Shown: positions 61,709 to 64,000 of the stretch, one piece after another
Numbering within the stretch: position 1 is the stretch's first letter
Layout of the letters: each line of letters begins with the position of its first letter
Program-made: the position numbers and the translations under genes
Origin: Gallionella sp.
Lineage (GTDB): Bacteria > Pseudomonadota > Gammaproteobacteria > Burkholderiales > Gallionellaceae
Assembly: GCA_023229845.1 (NCBI GenBank)
Contig: JALNYK010000013.1
Span: 1-64,000 of the forward strand
Reading direction: 5' to 3'
DNA length: 64,000 nucleotides
Notes under the pieces: model-generated
What the model was told of the DNA's origin: nothing
Seen by the model: the letters and a program-made list of their open reading frames with translations, nothing else
The model's database searches: none

Positions 61709-62049
61709 GTGAGGTGCTGCTCGTGTTCACCAACCTGCCCGACGCCGAGTCGGCCGACCGACTGGCGCGACAGCTAGTCGAGCAGCGCGCCGCGGCCTGC
61801 GTGAACCGGCTCGCGCCCTGCGTTTCGACCTATCGTTGGCAGGGCGAGGTCGAGACCGCGACCGAAGTGCCGCTGCTGATCAAGACCACGCGCGCCGCGT
61901 ACCCTCGTCTCGAACAGGCGATACGTGCAGCGCACCCTTACGAACTTCCCGAGATCGTCGCGGTCTCGGTCGATCAAGGTCTGCCCGCCTATCTGGACTG
62001 GGTCGGACAAGAAACGGATATTTTCCGGGAACCGGAAATCAAGGAATGA
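61705..62049 (+). CDS. cutA: Divalent-cation tolerance protein CutA
   Basis: 114 residues, ferredoxin-like trimer family. Motifs are VLLVFTNLPDAESADRLARQ, AACVNRLAPCVSTYRWQGEV and EVPLLIKTTRAAYPRLEQAI, with HPYELPEIVAVSVDQGLPAY near the end. Linked in E. coli to copper tolerance and encoded next to dsbD there too, as here. ATGA overlap with holA. The stop lies 2 nt before the dsbD ATG. Confidence 0.95.
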   Translation: MSEVLLVFTNLPDAESADRLARQLVEQRAAACVNRLAPCVSTYRWQGEVETATEVPLLIKTTRAAYPRLEQAIRAAHPYELPEIVAVSVDQGLPAYLDWVGQETDIFREPEIKE

Positions 62050-62051
62050 TC

Positions 62052-63875
62052 ATGCGTACTCTTTTACTCTCCTTCCTGTTGTTCTTCGTCCCCGCCGCCC
62101 ATGCCGGATTCCTCGATACGCTGGGCGGGGCCAAGCAACCGACCTTTTTGCCGCCGGATCAGGCGTTCAGCCTGCAGGTTACGGTGCGCGACGCGGATAC
62201 GTTGCAGGCCAGCTTTAGCCTGGCCGAGGGTTATTACCTGTATCGCGACAAGATCGCGTTCGCCAGTAAGGACGGCGCGGTGAAGGTCAAGGCGCTGAAC
62301 CTGCCGCGCGGCGAGATGAAGGACGACCCGTCGTTCGGTCAGGTCGAGGTGTTTCACCATTCGTTCCAGGCCGAGATCGAGCTGGAGCGCGTCGCCAAGG
62401 GGGCTGCCAGCATCACGCTGGATGCGACCTACATGGGCTGCAGCGAGCAGGGGCTGTGCTACCCGCCGATCAACAAGGCGCTGACGCTGGCCCTGCCCGA
62501 TGCGGGCACCGGCATGCGCGAACCGGAACTGACCGAGGCGCCGCCGCCTTCCAGGATAGCGCCGCTGCCGCCGGTCGGCGAGGACGAGAATTCGCGGATT
62601 GCCGGCCTGTTCGCCGGCGGCGACTTCTGGCTGATCGTGTCGTTCTTCTTCGGCGCGGGGCTGCTGCTGGCGTTCACCCCCTGCGTGTTCCCGATGATCC
62701 CTATCCTGTCCGGCATCATCGTCGGGCGCGGCCACAAAATCACCCACGCCCACGCCTTCCTGCTGTCGCTGGCCTATGTGCTGGGGATGGCGATCACCTA
62801 TGCGGCGGCCGGCGTTGCGGCCGGTTATTCCGGCGAGTTGATCTCGAACGCGCTGCAGACGCCCTGGGTGCTGGGCAGCTTCGCCGCGCTGTTCGTGATC
62901 CTGTCGCTGTCGATGTTCGGCTTCTATGAGTTGCAACTGCCCTCGGCGCTGCAGAGCAGGCTGACGGATACCAGCAACAGGCTGCACGGCGGCCACCTCG
63001 GCGGCGTGTTCGCGATGGGCGCGCTGTCGGCCATCATCATGGGGCCTTGCGTGGCAGCTCCCTTGGCGGGCGCGCTCCTATATATAGGACAGACTCACGA
63101 TGCGGTGCTGGGCGGAACCGCGCTGTTTGCGCTGGCGCTGGGCATGGGTGCGCCGCTGTTGCTGATCGGCAGTTCGGCCGGGGTGCTGCTGCCCAAGGCC
63201 GGCGCGTGGATGGAGGCGGTCAAGCGCTTCTTCGGCGTGCTGTTGCTGGGCTTGGCGATCTGGATCGTTTCGCCGGTGATTTCGGTCGTCGCACAGATGC
63301 TCGCCTGGGCGGCGCTGCTGATCTTTTCCGGCGTTTATCTGCGCGCGCTCGACCCGTTGCCGCCTCAGGCCGGCGGTTGGCAGCGCATGGTCAAGGGCGT
63401 CGGCATCCTCGCGCTGCTGCTGGGCGTGGTCTACCTGATAGGTGCGCTGTCCGGTTCGCGCGATCTGCTGCGCCCGTTGGGGAACCTGGGCCGCGCCGGC
63501 GCCGAAGCGCCGCGCACGCTGCAATTTTCCCGCGTGCTGAGCGTCGCCGATCTCGATGCGCGCATCGCACAGGCCAAGGGCAAGACTGTGATGTTGGATT
63601 TTTATGCCGACTGGTGCGTGTCTTGCAAGGAAATGGAGCGTTTCACTTTCAGCGATCCGGCGGTGCAGGCCAGGCTGAAAAACACCTTGCTGCTGCAGGC
63701 CGACGTCACCGCGAATAGCGAGGACGACAAAGCTTTGCTGAAGCGTTTCGGCCTTTTTGGCCCGCCAGGCATCCTGTTTTTCGATGCCGAAGGCCGTGAA
63801 TTAAACGATTTTCGCGTCGTCGGCTATCAGGATGCCGCACAGTTTCTGCAGTCGTTGCAGCGTGCCGGAATCTAG
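62052..63875 (+). CDS. dsbD: Thiol:disulfide interchange protein DsbD
   Basis: 607 residues in three parts. An exported alpha domain follows signal MRTLLLSFLLFFVPAAHA and has the Cys pair in YMGCSEQGLCYPP. The eight-helix beta domain has LAFTPCVFPMIPILSG and IIMGPCVAAPLAGAL, the two membrane cysteines. The C-terminal thioredoxin-like gamma domain has DFYADWCVSCKEME. DsbD carries electrons from cytoplasmic thioredoxin to periplasmic DsbC, DsbE/CcmG and others, needed for cytochrome c maturation. AAGGA lies 6 nt before the chosen ATG. ATG at 62046 is an alternative. Confidence 0.96.
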   Translation: MRTLLLSFLLFFVPAAHAGFLDTLGGAKQPTFLPPDQAFSLQVTVRDADTLQASFSLAEGYYLYRDKIAFASKDGAVKVKALNLPRGEMKDDPSFGQVEVFHHSFQAEIELERVAKGAASITLDATYMGCSEQGLCYPPINKALTLALPDAGTGMREPELTEAPPPSRIAPLPPVGEDENSRIAGLFAGGDFWLIVSFFFGAGLLLAFTPCVFPMIPILSGIIVGRGHKITHAHAFLLSLAYVLGMAITYAAAGVAAGYSGELISNALQTPWVLGSFAALFVILSLSMFGFYELQLPSALQSRLTDTSNRLHGGHLGGVFAMGALSAIIMGPCVAAPLAGALLYIGQTHDAVLGGTALFALALGMGAPLLLIGSSAGVLLPKAGAWMEAVKRFFGVLLLGLAIWIVSPVISVVAQMLAWAALLIFSGVYLRALDPLPPQAGGWQRMVKGVGILALLLGVVYLIGALSGSRDLLRPLGNLGRAGAEAPRTLQFSRVLSVADLDARIAQAKGKTVMLDFYADWCVSCKEMERFTFSDPAVQARLKNTLLLQADVTANSEDDKALLKRFGLFGPPGILFFDAEGRELNDFRVVGYQDAAQFLQSLQRAGI

Positions 63876-63938
63876 GTTTTTGGTCTATCTTCGTCAAAAT
63901 CCTAGACAATAGCCCCAAACTTGCGGCAAACTGCGCGC

Positions 63939-64000
63939 ATGCAAAACATCCTCGTACTGCACGGACCCAACCTGAACCTGCTCGGAACCCGCGAGCCGGA
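63939..64000 (+). CDS. aroQ: Type II 3-dehydroquinate dehydratase, partial (5' end)
   Basis: Only the first 20 codons are inside the window: MQNILVLHGPNLNLLGTREP. This is the invariant N-terminus of AroQ, including the GPNLNLLGxREP motif. The enzyme removes water from 3-dehydroquinate in the shikimate pathway. In related genomes aroQ is followed by accB-accC. Confidence 0.93.
   Translation, partial: MQNILVLHGPNLNLLGTREP

Noticed and set aside
61836..63875. A 679-codon frame containing dsbD
   Set aside because: The first 70 codons overlap cutA in another frame. DsbD has a clear signal peptide starting at 62052.

Overview
This 64 kb window is dense, GC-rich chromosome from what looks like a betaproteobacterium. 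I would place it near the Gallionellaceae/Nitrosomonadales on gene content alone. The pointers are a Calvin-cycle phosphoribulokinase, a betaproteobacterial porin-glnK-amtB operon, an incomplete regulatory PTS (EIIA-Man, HPr, EI), a ferrooxidans-type GshA, BPSS1780-family and DUF2782 proteins, and metX-metW. Almost every base is coding. No rRNA, tRNA or CRISPR array was recognised.

Layout. 1-8.1 kb, minus strand: FKBP prolyl isomerases, cobalamin-dependent methionine synthase (metH), a CcdAB-type toxin-antitoxin pair with its own promoter-operator, comM and ubiK. 8.2-11.1 kb: a sigma-54 promoter drives an outer-membrane porin, glnK and amtB, closed by a textbook terminator. 11.3-24.6 kb: a signalling block with two hybrid histidine kinases flanking a CheR, a sigma-54-driven chemoreceptor coupled to an EAL phosphodiesterase, a Ser/Thr kinase, purU and an unusual Rossmann-PAS-GGDEF cyclase. 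24.6-34.7 kb: murI, the ABC-F gene ybiT, gshA, apbE, a small membrane protein, the PTS trio, then a SAM-II-type riboswitch plus terminator ahead of metX-metW. 34.7-43.1 kb: a type I restriction-modification island with extra genes. 43.1-64 kb: ampG, polA, a LOG-family gene, thrB, uvrD, a lone BRO-type gene, slyX, a TerB-like gene, prk, leuS, lptE, holA, cutA, dsbD and the start of aroQ.

The most interesting system is the restriction island. Between hsdM and hsdR it carries a HepT-like HEPN gene. Next comes one long reading frame that fuses a complete MNT nucleotidyltransferase (the antitoxin type paired with HEPN toxins) to a complete HsdS specificity subunit. An Abi_C (HEPN-like) gene follows, then debris of other defence genes. 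The antitoxin being physically part of HsdS suggests a guard arrangement in which interference with the restriction enzyme would release an RNase-type toxin. This recalls the hsd-embedded anticodon nuclease PrrC, but the parts are different.

A second theme is small palindromic repeats. At least four families are dispersed here: a ~125 bp MITE-like element, a 60 bp structured element that nests in it, the GTAGGTCGGG element, and the GTCCTGAGC element. Several copies lie inside genes and are translated in frame (murI, polA, hsdM, a MEKHLA-domain gene), or supply a start or stop codon (apbE, ampG).
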